This document shows positions 16,640 to 25,072 of a stretch of 64,000 nucleotides of DNA, piece by piece. Under the pieces are notes generated by a model, which was not told the DNA's origin, did not search any database, and saw only the letters and a list, made by a program, of their open reading frames with translations. The DNA is taken from positions 5,168,001 to 5,232,000 of the forward strand of contig NZ_LT629775.1 of the NCBI RefSeq assembly GCF_900105395.1. Direction: 5' to 3'. This DNA comes from Streptomyces sp. TLI_053. Its GTDB lineage: Bacteria; Actinomycetota; Actinomycetes; Streptomycetales; Streptomycetaceae. The stretch's first letter is position 1. The number at the start of each line of letters is the position of its first letter. The translations under genes and the position numbers were made by a program.

Positions 16640-17815
16640 GTGGAAGACGTTATACGGGAGATTCGTATCCGCGGGGCGTTGCAACAACCCGAATGGAGCG
16701 ACCTACCCCAGGTCAATCGGGTGGGCGAGGCACTGGCCTCTCGCCCTGCCCTGGTCCAGCCGGACGACCTTGCGACCTTGCGAACCCTGCTGGGAAAAGT
16801 CGCGCTCGGAGAAGCGCTCGTGCTGCAGTCCGGGGACTGCGCCGAGGATCCGCAGGAATGCACACGTCAACATGTGGCGCGGAAGTCCGCGCTGCTCGAC
16901 CTGCTCGCGGGGACCCTCGGTCTGCGGACCGGAAAGCCGGTCCTGCGCGCGGGCCGTATCGCGGGGCAGTTCGCCAAGCCCCGTTCCAAGCCCACCGAAG
17001 TCATCGACGGGGTCGAACTTCCGGTCTTTCGTGGGCACATGGTGAATGGACCGGAGCCGGACCCGGAGATCCGCCGGCCCGATCCGCTGCGCATCCTCAC
17101 CGGCTACATGGCGGCCGGTGACATCGTCGAGCACCTCGGCTGGCGCGACCGCGCGGCCGGCCGCGACGTGGTCGAACCCCTCGTGTGGACCAGCCACGAG
17201 GCACTGCTGCTCGACTACGAGACGCCGATGCTGCGCGTCGACGACAAGGGGCGGCTGTTCCTCGGCTCCACCCACTGGCCGTGGATCGGCGAGCGCACCC
17301 GCCAGGTCGAGGGCGCCCACGTCGCGCTGCTGTCGCAGGTGGCCAACCCGGTGGCGTGCAAGGTCGGCCCCGGCATGGAGCCCGACGAACTGCTCGCGCT
17401 GTGCGAGAAGCTCGACCCGTGGCGCGATCCGGGCCGGCTCACGCTCATCGCGCGGATGGGCGCCGAGAACGTGGCGGACCGGCTGCCGAAGCTCGTCGAC
17501 GCGGTCCGCGGCGCGGGCCACCCCGTGGTCTGGCTCAGCGACCCGGTGCACGGCAACACCGTCACGGCGCCCGGCGGCTACAAGACGCGCCTGGTGGAGA
17601 CGGTGGCCCTGGAGGTGTCGCGGTTCGTCGAGGCCGTGCGCGGCGCGGGCGGCGTGGCCGGTGGCCTGCACCTGGAGACCACCCCGGACGACGTGACCGA
17701 GTGCGCCTCGACCGAGGCCGACCTCGGCTCCGTCGGCGACCGGTACACCTCGTGCTGCGACCCCCGGCTCAACCCGGCCCAGGCCGTCGCCGTGGTGTCG
17801 GCCTGGACCGTCTGA
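16640..17815 (+). CDS. phzC: Class II DAHP synthase PhzC
   Basis: This is a 391-residue plant-type (class II) 3-deoxy-D-arabino-heptulosonate 7-phosphate synthase that diverts phosphoenolpyruvate and erythrose 4-phosphate into shikimate for phenazine synthesis. Motifs include Q-S-G-D-C-A-E, K-P-R-S, G-H-M-V-N-G, W-T-S-H-E-A-L-L-L-D-Y-E, S-T-H-W-P-W-I-G-E-R-T-R-Q and S-D-P-V-H-G-N-T. The GTG at 16640 follows GGAG; the gap from phzB is 36 bp. It is shorter than housekeeping class II enzymes (about 450 residues), in line with PhzC proteins that lack the N-terminal regulatory extension. Confidence 0.93.
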   Translation: MEDVIREIRIRGALQQPEWSDLPQVNRVGEALASRPALVQPDDLATLRTLLGKVALGEALVLQSGDCAEDPQECTRQHVARKSALLDLLAGTLGLRTGKPVLRAGRIAGQFAKPRSKPTEVIDGVELPVFRGHMVNGPEPDPEIRRPDPLRILTGYMAAGDIVEHLGWRDRAAGRDVVEPLVWTSHEALLLDYETPMLRVDDKGRLFLGSTHWPWIGERTRQVEGAHVALLSQVANPVACKVGPGMEPDELLALCEKLDPWRDPGRLTLIARMGAENVADRLPKLVDAVRGAGHPVVWLSDPVHGNTVTAPGGYKTRLVETVALEVSRFVEAVRGAGGVAGGLHLETTPDDVTECASTEADLGSVGDRYTSCCDPRLNPAQAVAVVSAWTV

Positions 17816-17911
17816 CCGGTCGGCCGACCCCGCGCCGCACTCCTCGCGGCACATCCTCCGCACCGCTCTGCGCGCCCCACACGCCCGCGCATCAAGCAAA
17901 GAACCGGAGCC

Positions 17912-18535
17912 ATGACCGGCATACCCCCGATCCAGTCGTACCCGTTACCGGCCGAGGGCGAACTGCCTCCGGCCACCGTGTCCTGGACCGCCGAGGCGGA
18001 CCGCGCGGTCCTCCTCGTCCACGACATGCAGCGGTACTTCCTCGAGTCCATCCCCGAGCGCACCAGGAACGAACTCGTCGGCAACGCGGCGCTGTTGCGC
18101 GACCGCTGCGCCGACCTGGGCGTCCCGGTCGCCTACACCGCCCAGCCGGGCGGCATGTCCGACGAACAGCGCGGCCTCCTCAAGGACTTCTGGGGACCCG
18201 GCATGCGCCCGGCCCCGGAGGACCGCCAGGTGGTCGACGCGCTCGCGCCGGCCCCGCAGGACTGGCTGCTCACCAAATGGCGCTACAGCGCCTTCTTCCG
18301 GACCGACCTGCTGGAGCGGATGCGCGACACCCGCCGCGACCAGCTGGTGCTCTGCGGCGTCTACGCCCACGTGGGCGTGCTGGCCACCGCGATCGAGGCC
18401 TTCACCAACGACATCCAGGTGTTCTTCGTCGCCGACGCCACGGCGGACTTCTCCGCCGAGTACCACCGGTCCGCGCTGAAGTACGCCGCCGAGCGATGTG
18501 CCCGGGTCACCACCGTCAAGGGACTGTTCGGATGA
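17912..18535 (+). CDS. phzD: Isochorismatase-like PhzD
   Basis: This 207-residue hydrolase cleaves the vinyl ether of 2-amino-2-deoxyisochorismate (ADIC) to give trans-2,3-dihydro-3-hydroxyanthranilate (DHHA). Asp38 (V-H-D-M-Q) and Lys122 (T-K-W-R-Y-S-A-F) fall at the catalytic positions known in PhzD. C-G-V-Y-A-H-V-G replaces the Cys nucleophile motif of cysteine hydrolases, as expected for PhzD. It overlaps phzE by four bases (ATGA). Confidence 0.94.
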   Translation: MTGIPPIQSYPLPAEGELPPATVSWTAEADRAVLLVHDMQRYFLESIPERTRNELVGNAALLRDRCADLGVPVAYTAQPGGMSDEQRGLLKDFWGPGMRPAPEDRQVVDALAPAPQDWLLTKWRYSAFFRTDLLERMRDTRRDQLVLCGVYAHVGVLATAIEAFTNDIQVFFVADATADFSAEYHRSALKYAAERCARVTTVKGLFG

Positions 18536-20496
18536 CCCGCGACCTGCCCGGTGACCCCGGGCCCGACAGCGGTTCCGACAGTGGTCCCGACCTGCTCGCC
18601 GAGGTGCTGGCGGGCCGGCCGGAGGCCTTCGCGCTGCTGCACCGGCCCGGCGCGGCCGGGGGCACCGGCCCGGTGGTGGAGGTGCTGACCGGCTCGGTCG
18701 CGCTGCCCGCCACACTGGCCGGGATCCCGCTGCCCGGCGCGGAGGCGGCCGCCGCCGCGGCGCCCGTCGTCGGGGACCGGCACGAGGTGCTCGTGGTGGT
18801 CCCCTACCGGCAGCTCGCCGAGCGCGGCTTCGAGGCCGCCGACGACGGGACCCCGCTGGTGGCGATGACCGTCACCGGCCAGCAGCGGCTGCCGCTGGAG
18901 CGGGCGCTGGCCCGGATCCCGGACGTGCCGACCCCGCTGGCCGGCGGCGCCTTCGACGTCGACGACGAGGCCTACGGCGAGGTCGTGGGCCGCATCGTCA
19001 AGGAGATGATCGGTACCGGCGAGGGCGCGAACTTCGTCATCAAGCGCACCTTCGTCGCCGACATCACCGACTTCGGGCCGCTGAGCGCGCCGGCGCTGTT
19101 CCGCCGGCTGCTCGAGCGCGAGAGCGGCGCCTACTGGACCTTCCTGGTGCACACCGGCGAACGGACCCTGGTCGGCGCCTCGCCGGAGCGGCACGTCAGC
19201 CTCCGTGACGGCACCGCGGTGATGAACCCGATCAGCGGCACCTACCGCTACCCGCCGTCCGGGCCGACCCTCAGCGGGGTGCTGGAGTTCCTGGCGGACC
19301 GCAAGGAGACCGACGAGCTCTACATGGTGCTCGACGAGGAACTCAAGATGATGGCCCGGATCTGCCCGGGCGGCGGCCGGGCGGTGGGTCCCTACCTCAA
19401 GGAGATGGCCCGCCTCGCGCACACCGAGTACCTGATCGAGGGCCGGACCGATCGCGACGTGCGGGACATCCTGCGCGAGACGATGTTCGCACCCACCGTG
19501 ACGGGCAGCCCGGTGGAGAGCGCCTGCCGGATCATCCACCGGTACGAGCCGGGCGGCCGCGGCTACTACAGCGGGGTGGCCGCGCTGATCGGCCGGGACG
19601 CGGCGGGGGAGCGGGTGATGGACACCGCGATCCTGATCCGCACCGCGGACATCTCCGAGCAGGGGCGGATCGGCATCGCCGTGGGCTCCACCATCGTGCG
19701 GCACTCCGACCCGGCGTCGGAGGCCGCCGAGACCCGGGCCAAGGCGGCCGGGCTGGTCGCCGCGCTCGACGGCGGGGAGCAGCGGCGCTTCGCCGGGCAC
19801 CCGAGCGTGCTCAGGGCCCTGGCGTCGCGCAACGACTCCATCGCCGACTTCTGGCTCGCCGACGCCGCCTCCCGGGTCTCCGCCCGGCCCGAACTGGCCG
19901 GGCGGAGCGTGCTGGTGATCGACGCCGAGGACACCTTCACCTCGATGATCGACCAGGAGCTGCGCTCCCTGGGCCTGCGGGTCACGGTCCGCCGGTTCGA
20001 CGAGGAGTACGCCTTCGAGGGCCACGACCTGGTCGTGATGGGGCCGGGGCCGGGCGATCCGCAGGAGGCCGCGCATCCCAAGATGCGGCATCTGCGGGGC
20101 GCGCTCGACACCCTGCTGGCCGAGCGCCGGCCGTTCCTCGCGGTGTGCCTCAGCCACCAGCTGCTCGGGCTGCGGCTCGGGCTGCCGATCCGGCGCCGCG
20201 CCGTGCCCAACCAGGGCGTGCAGAAGGCGGTCGACCTGTTCGGCCGGACCGAGCGGGTCGGGTTCTACAACACCTTCGCGCTGGTCGCCGGTGCGGAGGA
20301 GTTCGCCGCCGAGGGTGTCGGCCGGGTCCTGGTCAGCCGGGACCCGGAGAGCGGGGAGGTCCACGCGCTGCGCGGTCCCGGCTTCGCCTCGCTCCAGTTC
20401 CACCCCGAGTCGGTCCTGACCAGGGAGGGGCCGCGGATCGTGGCCACCGCCCTGTCCGGGCTGCTCGGCCCGGCGCGGGTCCCCGACCCCGCCTGA
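18532..20496 (+). CDS. phzE: ADIC synthase PhzE
   Basis: This is a 654-residue fusion of an anthranilate-synthase-like chorismate domain (N-terminal two thirds; F-V-I-K-R-T-F, G-A-S-P-E-R, N-P-I-S-G-T-Y-R, E-L-K-M-M-A-R, G-S-P-V-E-S-A) and a class I glutamine amidotransferase domain (C-terminal third; catalytic Cys in F-L-A-V-C-L-S-H-Q, His and Glu in F-H-P-E-S). It converts chorismate plus glutamine-derived ammonia to ADIC, the PhzD substrate. Start ATGA overlap with phzD. Confidence 0.94.
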   Translation: MTRDLPGDPGPDSGSDSGPDLLAEVLAGRPEAFALLHRPGAAGGTGPVVEVLTGSVALPATLAGIPLPGAEAAAAAAPVVGDRHEVLVVVPYRQLAERGFEAADDGTPLVAMTVTGQQRLPLERALARIPDVPTPLAGGAFDVDDEAYGEVVGRIVKEMIGTGEGANFVIKRTFVADITDFGPLSAPALFRRLLERESGAYWTFLVHTGERTLVGASPERHVSLRDGTAVMNPISGTYRYPPSGPTLSGVLEFLADRKETDELYMVLDEELKMMARICPGGGRAVGPYLKEMARLAHTEYLIEGRTDRDVRDILRETMFAPTVTGSPVESACRIIHRYEPGGRGYYSGVAALIGRDAAGERVMDTAILIRTADISEQGRIGIAVGSTIVRHSDPASEAAETRAKAAGLVAALDGGEQRRFAGHPSVLRALASRNDSIADFWLADAASRVSARPELAGRSVLVIDAEDTFTSMIDQELRSLGLRVTVRRFDEEYAFEGHDLVVMGPGPGDPQEAAHPKMRHLRGALDTLLAERRPFLAVCLSHQLLGLRLGLPIRRRAVPNQGVQKAVDLFGRTERVGFYNTFALVAGAEEFAAEGVGRVLVSRDPESGEVHALRGPGFASLQFHPESVLTREGPRIVATALSGLLGPARVPDPA

Positions 20497-20776
20497 GCCG
20501 CCCGCCGCCCGGCACCGCCGCCGGGCGGCCGGGCCGCCCCGGACCGCCGGACCGGCGCTCTCCCCCCGTGAGTTCCGGTCCGGCACCCTCTGCCCGAGGC
20601 CGCGTCGCGCTCCGGCGCGCGGCCCGGCGCACCGCGCTGTCCGGGCGGGGCACAGCCGTGTGCCCCGCCCGGGGCGCGCCCGCGCGCCCGGCGCCCGAGG
20701 TGCGGGAGGTGCGCGCACCCCCGCCGCCGGCCCGCGGCCCGCAGTCCCCATGACGAGAACGAGAGCGGGAGGACCC

Positions 20777-21613
20777 ATGCACAAGTACGTCGTCGTCGAC
20801 GCGTTCGCGCGCCGGCCCCTCACCGGCAATCCGGTGGCGGTCTTCTTCGGGGCCGACGACCTGTCCGGCGAGCAGATGCAGCGCATCGCCCGGGAGATGA
20901 ACCTCTCCGAGAGCACCTTCGTCCTCACCCCCAAGCAGGGCGGGGACCACCATGTGCGGATCTTCACTCCGGTCAACGAACTCCCCTTCGCGGGGCACCC
21001 GCTGCTCGGCACGGCGATCGCGCTGGGCGGGCACACCGAGGCCGACACGCTGCGGATCGAGACCGCGATGGGCGTCATCCCGTTCGACCTGGAGCGGGTG
21101 GACGGTCGGACCGTCGCGACCAGCATGCGCCAGCCGGTGCCGGTCTGGGAGCCGTTCGAGCGGGCCGAGGAACTGCTGTGGGCGCTCGGGGTGAGCTCCT
21201 CGACGCTGCCGGTGGAGATCTACCGCAACGGCCCGCGGCACGTCCTGGTCGGCTTCGAGAGCGTCGAGGCGCTGTCCAAGGTGGACCCGGACCACCGCGC
21301 GCTGGCCCGGTTCCCGGACATGGCGACCAACTGCATCGCGGGCTCCGGGACCAGCTGGCGCAACCGCATGTTCTCGCCCGCGTACGGGGTCGTGGAGGAC
21401 GCCGCGACCGGCTCCGCCGCCGGGCCCATCGCCATCCACCTGGCCCGGCACGGCCTGGGCGTCTACGGCCGGCGCATCGAGATCACCCAGGGCGTCGAGA
21501 TCGGCCGCCCTTCGCCGATGGGCGCGCTGGTGCACGGCGAGGGCGACCGCGTCGACAGCGTCGAGGTCTCGGGCCACGGTGTCGTCACCATCGAAGGAGT
21601 GCTGCATGTCTGA
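20777..21613 (+). CDS. phzF: DHHA isomerase PhzF
   Basis: This is a 278-residue diaminopimelate-epimerase-fold isomerase that turns DHHA into the ketone used for dimerisation. Glu45 in N-L-S-E-S-T-F-V is the catalytic acid/base known for PhzF; F-A-G-H-P-L-L-G-T and E-D-A-A-T-G-S-A-A-G are the other active-site loops. The ATG follows GGGAGGACCC. The preceding 280 bp (20497-20776) are extremely GC-rich and hold no clear gene. It overlaps phzG by 8 bp. Confidence 0.93.
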   Translation: MHKYVVVDAFARRPLTGNPVAVFFGADDLSGEQMQRIAREMNLSESTFVLTPKQGGDHHVRIFTPVNELPFAGHPLLGTAIALGGHTEADTLRIETAMGVIPFDLERVDGRTVATSMRQPVPVWEPFERAEELLWALGVSSSTLPVEIYRNGPRHVLVGFESVEALSKVDPDHRALARFPDMATNCIAGSGTSWRNRMFSPAYGVVEDAATGSAAGPIAIHLARHGLGVYGRRIEITQGVEIGRPSPMGALVHGEGDRVDSVEVSGHGVVTIEGVLHV

Positions 21614-22319
21614 CCAGTCCGTCCAGTCCGTCCGGTCCGGTGGGTCCGGCGGGTCCCAGCCGGCCGCCCAGCCCGACCGGAAGCGGTCCGAGTCGCTGAC
21701 CGGGACCGTCGCGCTCGAGTTCCCCGAGTTCCGCACCCCGCCGGCCGAGCCGATGGGCCTGCTGAACTCCTGGCTGGCGGCCGCGGCCGAGCACGGCGTG
21801 CGGGAGCCCCGCGCGCTCGCGCTGGCCACCGCCGACGCCCGGGGCCGCAGCTCGTCCCGGATCCTGGTGATCAACCGGATCACCGAGGCCGGGCTCGTCT
21901 TCGCCACCCACGCCGACAGCCAGAAGGGCCGGGAGCTGGCGGAGAACCCCTGGGCGTCCGGTGTCCTGTACTGGCGCGAGACCAGCCAGCAGATCGTGCT
22001 GGCCGGCCCGGTGCGGCGGCTGCCCGACGCCACGGCGGAGGAACTGTGGGCGGCCAGGGCGGTGTTCACCCACCCGATGACCACGGTGTCCCGGCAGAGC
22101 CGCCCGGTGGAGGACCTCGAGCACTTCGAGGAACTGCGGGCGAAGGCGCTGGAACTGGGCCGGCCGCGGCAGCCGCTGCCCCGCCCCGCGTCCTACGTGG
22201 CCTTCGAACTCGTGCCCGACGCCCTGGAGTTCTGGGCCGACGGCACCGACCGGCTGCACGAGCGGCTGCGCTACGACCGCACCGCCGACGGCTGGGGGAT
22301 CAGCCGGCTCCAGCCCTGA
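21606..22319 (+). CDS. phzG: FMN-dependent oxidase PhzG
   Basis: This 237-residue flavoenzyme of the pyridoxamine-phosphate-oxidase fold oxidises the reduced tricyclic phenazine precursors. Family stretches are A-L-A-L-A-T-A-D-A-R-G-R-S-S-S-R-I-L-V, W-R-E-T-S-Q-Q-I and the C-terminal E-F-W-A-D-G-T-D-R-L-H-E-R. The start lies inside phzF (8-bp overlap), and a flexible Ser/Gly/Gln-rich head of about 30 residues precedes the domain. Confidence 0.92.
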   Translation: MSDQSVQSVRSGGSGGSQPAAQPDRKRSESLTGTVALEFPEFRTPPAEPMGLLNSWLAAAAEHGVREPRALALATADARGRSSSRILVINRITEAGLVFATHADSQKGRELAENPWASGVLYWRETSQQIVLAGPVRRLPDATAEELWAARAVFTHPMTTVSRQSRPVEDLEHFEELRAKALELGRPRQPLPRPASYVAFELVPDALEFWADGTDRLHERLRYDRTADGWGISRLQP

Positions 22320-22385
22320 CCCCCCGCGCGGCCCGCCGCGCACCCCGACCGGCCCCCGACCGGCCCCGACTCCCGAGGAGATGTC

Positions 22386-22868
22386 ATGACCTCGCCACAG
22401 ATCTTCACCGACCACCACGACCTGCGCGCCCGCAACCGCCGGGCCGTCGAGCAGTACCTGGAGACCGGCCCGGAGGCCCGGCTGCGCCGCTACACCCTCT
22501 ACACCGAGGACGGCACCGCCGCGCTCTTCTACACCGACATCGGCCGGCCGATCGTCGTCACCGGCCGGGAGAAGCTCAAGCGGCACAACGAGCTCTCGCT
22601 CGAAGTCCTGCCCGACTGGCGGTGGTTCGACGTCCACGTGTACGAGACCCAGGATCCGGGCCAGGTCATGGTCGAGTGCGACGGCGAGGGCACCATCCGC
22701 TTCCCCGGCTACCCCGAGGGCCACTACCGCAACCACTTCATCCACGGATTCACGCTCCGGGACGGCCTCATCGCCGCCAGCCGCGAGTACACCAACCCGA
22801 TCGAGCACATGAAGTCGCTCGGCATCGAGACCCCGCACATCAGGCGGGACTGGATTCCCACCGACTGA
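22386..22868 (+). CDS. Second PhzA/B-family protein
   Basis: This is a 160-residue paralogue of the phzB product. It keeps the fold motifs (R-L-R-R-Y-T-L-Y-T-E-D-G, L-P-D-W-R-W, E-C-D-G-E-G, Y-P-E-G-H-Y-R-N-H-F-I-H-G-F) and both the conserved His (about 67) and Glu in R-E-Y-T-N-P. It diverges in the loop where the first copy reads H-A-V-W-S-L-K-C. It has its own ribosome site (GAGGAG) and ends the biosynthetic operon. It may form a heteromer with PhzB or have a changed substrate. Tandem A/B pairs are known from pseudomonads; here the copies are at opposite ends. Confidence 0.88.
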   Translation: MTSPQIFTDHHDLRARNRRAVEQYLETGPEARLRRYTLYTEDGTAALFYTDIGRPIVVTGREKLKRHNELSLEVLPDWRWFDVHVYETQDPGQVMVECDGEGTIRFPGYPEGHYRNHFIHGFTLRDGLIAASREYTNPIEHMKSLGIETPHIRRDWIPTD

Positions 22869-22918
22869 CCCGTCGGGCAGGGAGTCCGGGGGCCGGACGC
22901 GCGCACGAAGGAGATTCG

Positions 22919-23542
22919 ATGGAGTTCCACTCGTGTCCCAGGAACCACGGACGGGAGGTTCCCGCGGCCGCGGGGTCCGTCCTCTGCGGCCCGTGCATCA
23001 GGCAGTTGGAACACACCCTGCGGGCCCTCCCGGAGCTGCACCGGGAGTGCCTGCACCACATCCAGACCGAGCCCCGGCGGCGCAACCCGACCCGGGTCTC
23101 CGGGAGCCGTCGCCGGGACCGGCTGAACCTGTCCGCGATCGACGCCCGCAACAACATCGTGGCGATCCTGGAGTCCTGGTCGCGGTTCGCCGCCGAGCGG
23201 CTCGGCACCACCGCGGTGCTCCGCTCGGTGCCGCACCTGACCCGGTTCCTCGGCCGCCACCTGGACTGGCTCACCGCACAGCCGCCGGCCGCCGACTTCG
23301 CCGACGAGATCGAGGACCTGCGGCTCGAACTGCTCGACGCGATCGACCCCGAGGCCGGCGACCGCGCGGTGCCCACCCGGGCCTGCGTGGTGGACGGCTG
23401 CCCCGGGACGATCGACGCCTCACCGCAGCACCACAACGGGGGACGGACCAGCGTCGGCTGCTCGTCCGGACATTCATGGGGGATTCGCGAATGGCTCACG
23501 CTACGGCACCTCTTGGACCAACGGCGGACGGCGGCCGTCTGA
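22919..23542 (+). CDS. Double zinc-ribbon protein, putative cluster regulator
   Basis: This encodes 207 residues. An N-terminal Cys/His cluster (C-P-R-N-H-G, then V-L-C-G-P-C) and a C-terminal one (C-V-V-D-G-C-P-G-T-I, then V-G-C-S-S-G-H-S-W) look like two small zinc sites around a helical middle. GAAGGAG precedes the ATG. It is coupled by a 52-bp overlap to a small HTH gene. From memory, similar pairs (OvmZ/OvmW-type) occur beside Streptomyces biosynthetic clusters; that identity is not proven here. A regulatory role is inferred from position and partner. Confidence 0.6.
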   Translation: MEFHSCPRNHGREVPAAAGSVLCGPCIRQLEHTLRALPELHRECLHHIQTEPRRRNPTRVSGSRRRDRLNLSAIDARNNIVAILESWSRFAAERLGTTAVLRSVPHLTRFLGRHLDWLTAQPPAADFADEIEDLRLELLDAIDPEAGDRAVPTRACVVDGCPGTIDASPQHHNGGRTSVGCSSGHSWGIREWLTLRHLLDQRRTAAV

Positions 23543-23721
23543 GCCGGCCGCCCAGACACCGGCTCGTGCCGACGAACGTGGCCGCGCTCGCCGCGGGCGT
23601 CTCGGAGGCGACCATCCGCAAGTGGGTCAGCCGCGGCAAGATCACCCGCTACGGCACACCGGGCCGCTCGGAGTTCGACATCCAGGAACTCACCGAGATC
23701 GCGCTGCGCCGCCGGTCCTGA
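23491..23721 (+). CDS. Small helix-turn-helix protein (MerR/excisionase-like)
   Basis: This encodes 76 residues. The body (V-P-T-N-V-A-A-L-A-A-G-V-S-E-A-T-I-R-K-W-V, G-K-I-T-R-Y-G) is a winged helix-turn-helix as in MerR/excisionase-type DNA binders, followed by a short E-F-D-I-Q-E-L-T-E-I tail. The ATG at 23491 has GGGGGA 8 nt upstream; an ATG at 23476 is a weaker alternative. The large overlap with the zinc-ribbon gene suggests co-translation and a shared function. Confidence 0.7.
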   Translation: MAHATAPLGPTADGGRLSRPPRHRLVPTNVAALAAGVSEATIRKWVSRGKITRYGTPGRSEFDIQELTEIALRRRS

Positions 23722-23753
23722 CCGGCCACCGGGTGCCGAACCGGCGCGACGAC

Positions 23754-23808
23754 CCCGCGGATCCATTGCCGGGCGGGCGGGAACACCGCCCGTCAACGGA
23801 TCCGCGGG
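23754..23808 (+). terminator. Terminator of the phz operon
   Basis: CCCGCGGATCC (23754-23764) pairs with GGATCCGCGGG (23798-23808), with a further GGGCGG/CGCCC stem inside. It lies 33 bp past the HTH stop. Confidence 0.65.
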
Positions 23809-23851
23809 TGCTCCGGGACCGGCCGCGCACGGCGGCCGGGGCGCCCGGCCG

Positions 23852-23887
23852 GGGGCCGGGGACTCTCCACGGAGAGTCCCCGGCCCC
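23852..23887 (-). terminator. Terminator of the mevalonate operon
   Basis: Two 17-nt arms (23852-23868 and 23871-23887) are perfectly complementary and lie 7 bp past the HMG-CoA synthase stop. Together with the previous hairpin this separates two convergent operons. Confidence 0.8.
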
Positions 23888-23894
23888 TTCGCCG

Positions 23895-25070
23895 TCAGCG
23901 CTTCTGGTAGATCCGCTTGTGCCCGCCGATGCCCGCCAGCCGGAACGGCCCGGTGGTCCCGGCCGGGGTCGGGTGCTCGCCGCCGTCGGTCGGGAAGCCC
24001 CACTCGTGCAGCTCGCGGTAGCGGTCGTAGCCGATCGGCCGCCGGCGCTCGACCGCCTCCCGGTGCGCCTCCGTCCGCAGGTGCTCCCGGTAGCCGGGCA
24101 CCACCGTCCCGGCGAAGAACTCCGCGACGCTGCCCGAGCCGTAGCTGAGGAAGCCCACCGCCTGCCCGTCGAGGTCCTCCGCCCCGTCGAGCAGCGCGGC
24201 CAGGCCCAGGTACACCGACGCGGTGTAGCTGTTGCCGATCACCGCGTTGTACCCGGTGGTGCGCCCGAGGGCCCGCTCGACGGCGGCCTCGTCGGTGTCG
24301 TGCCCGGCGGAGTTCAGCAGGTGCCGGTGCGCCTTGTAGGCCATCTTCGTGAACGGCTGGTGGTAGCAGAAGGCGCCGAAGTCCTCCAGCGGCCGGCCGC
24401 CCTGCTCGGAGTAGTCCTTCCAGGTGCCCTGCACCGCCTGGAGGTAGGCGCCGATCGACTCCTGGCCGTCGACCAGTGCCGCGTCGCGGTAGTTCGGCCG
24501 CCAGAAGTCCATCACGTCCGCGGTGAACAGGCCCGAGGGTTCCTCGATCCGCACCAGCGCCGGGTCCGCGGTGACCAGCATCGCCACGGCGGCCGCGCCC
24601 TGGGTCGCCTCGCCGGGGCTGTCCAGCTCGTACTTGGAGATGTCGCTCGCCACCACCAGGACCTTCTGGGACGGGTCGCGGTGGATCAGGCCGAGGGCGA
24701 ACTGCAGGGCCGCGGTGGCGCCGTAGCAGGCCTGCTTGAGCTCGACCACCCGGGTCGCCGACGGCAGGCCGAGCAGCGAGTGCACGTACACGCCGGCGGC
24801 CTTCGCCTGGTCGATCGAGGACTCGGTGGCGAACACCAGGGTCCGGATCCCGTCCGTGCCGTGCCGGGCGACGATCGGGGCGGCGGCCGCCGCGCCCAGG
24901 GTGACGATGTCCTCGTCGGCGGCCGGCACGCTCATCGACCGCTGGCCGATGCCCGTGTGGTACTTGCCGACCGGGGTGCCGTTGTACTCCGCGAGCGCGG
25001 TGTGCGGCAGCACGAACTCGGTGGTCGCGAACGACAGATCGTGGATTCCGACAGTGGCCCCGTTGGACAT
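23895..25070 (-). CDS. hmgs: Hydroxymethylglutaryl-CoA synthase
   Basis: This is a 391-residue thiolase-fold enzyme condensing acetyl-CoA with acetoacetyl-CoA to HMG-CoA. The nucleophile Cys lies in K-Q-A-C-Y-G-A-T-A, the Glu in A-T-E-S-S-I-D and the His in F-C-Y-H-Q-P-F. It is the last gene of the mevalonate operon, 2 bp after the HMG-CoA reductase stop. Gene order (MVK-MVD-PMK-IDI2-HMGR-HMGS) matches that known from Streptomyces sp. CL190. No acetoacetyl-CoA synthase of the NphT7 type is visible here. Confidence 0.93.
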   Translation of the reverse strand: MSNGATVGIHDLSFATTEFVLPHTALAEYNGTPVGKYHTGIGQRSMSVPAADEDIVTLGAAAAAPIVARHGTDGIRTLVFATESSIDQAKAAGVYVHSLLGLPSATRVVELKQACYGATAALQFALGLIHRDPSQKVLVVASDISKYELDSPGEATQGAAAVAMLVTADPALVRIEEPSGLFTADVMDFWRPNYRDAALVDGQESIGAYLQAVQGTWKDYSEQGGRPLEDFGAFCYHQPFTKMAYKAHRHLLNSAGHDTDEAAVERALGRTTGYNAVIGNSYTASVYLGLAALLDGAEDLDGQAVGFLSYGSGSVAEFFAGTVVPGYREHLRTEAHREAVERRRPIGYDRYRELHEWGFPTDGGEHPTPAGTTGPFRLAGIGGHKRIYQKR

Positions 25071-25072
25071 AC

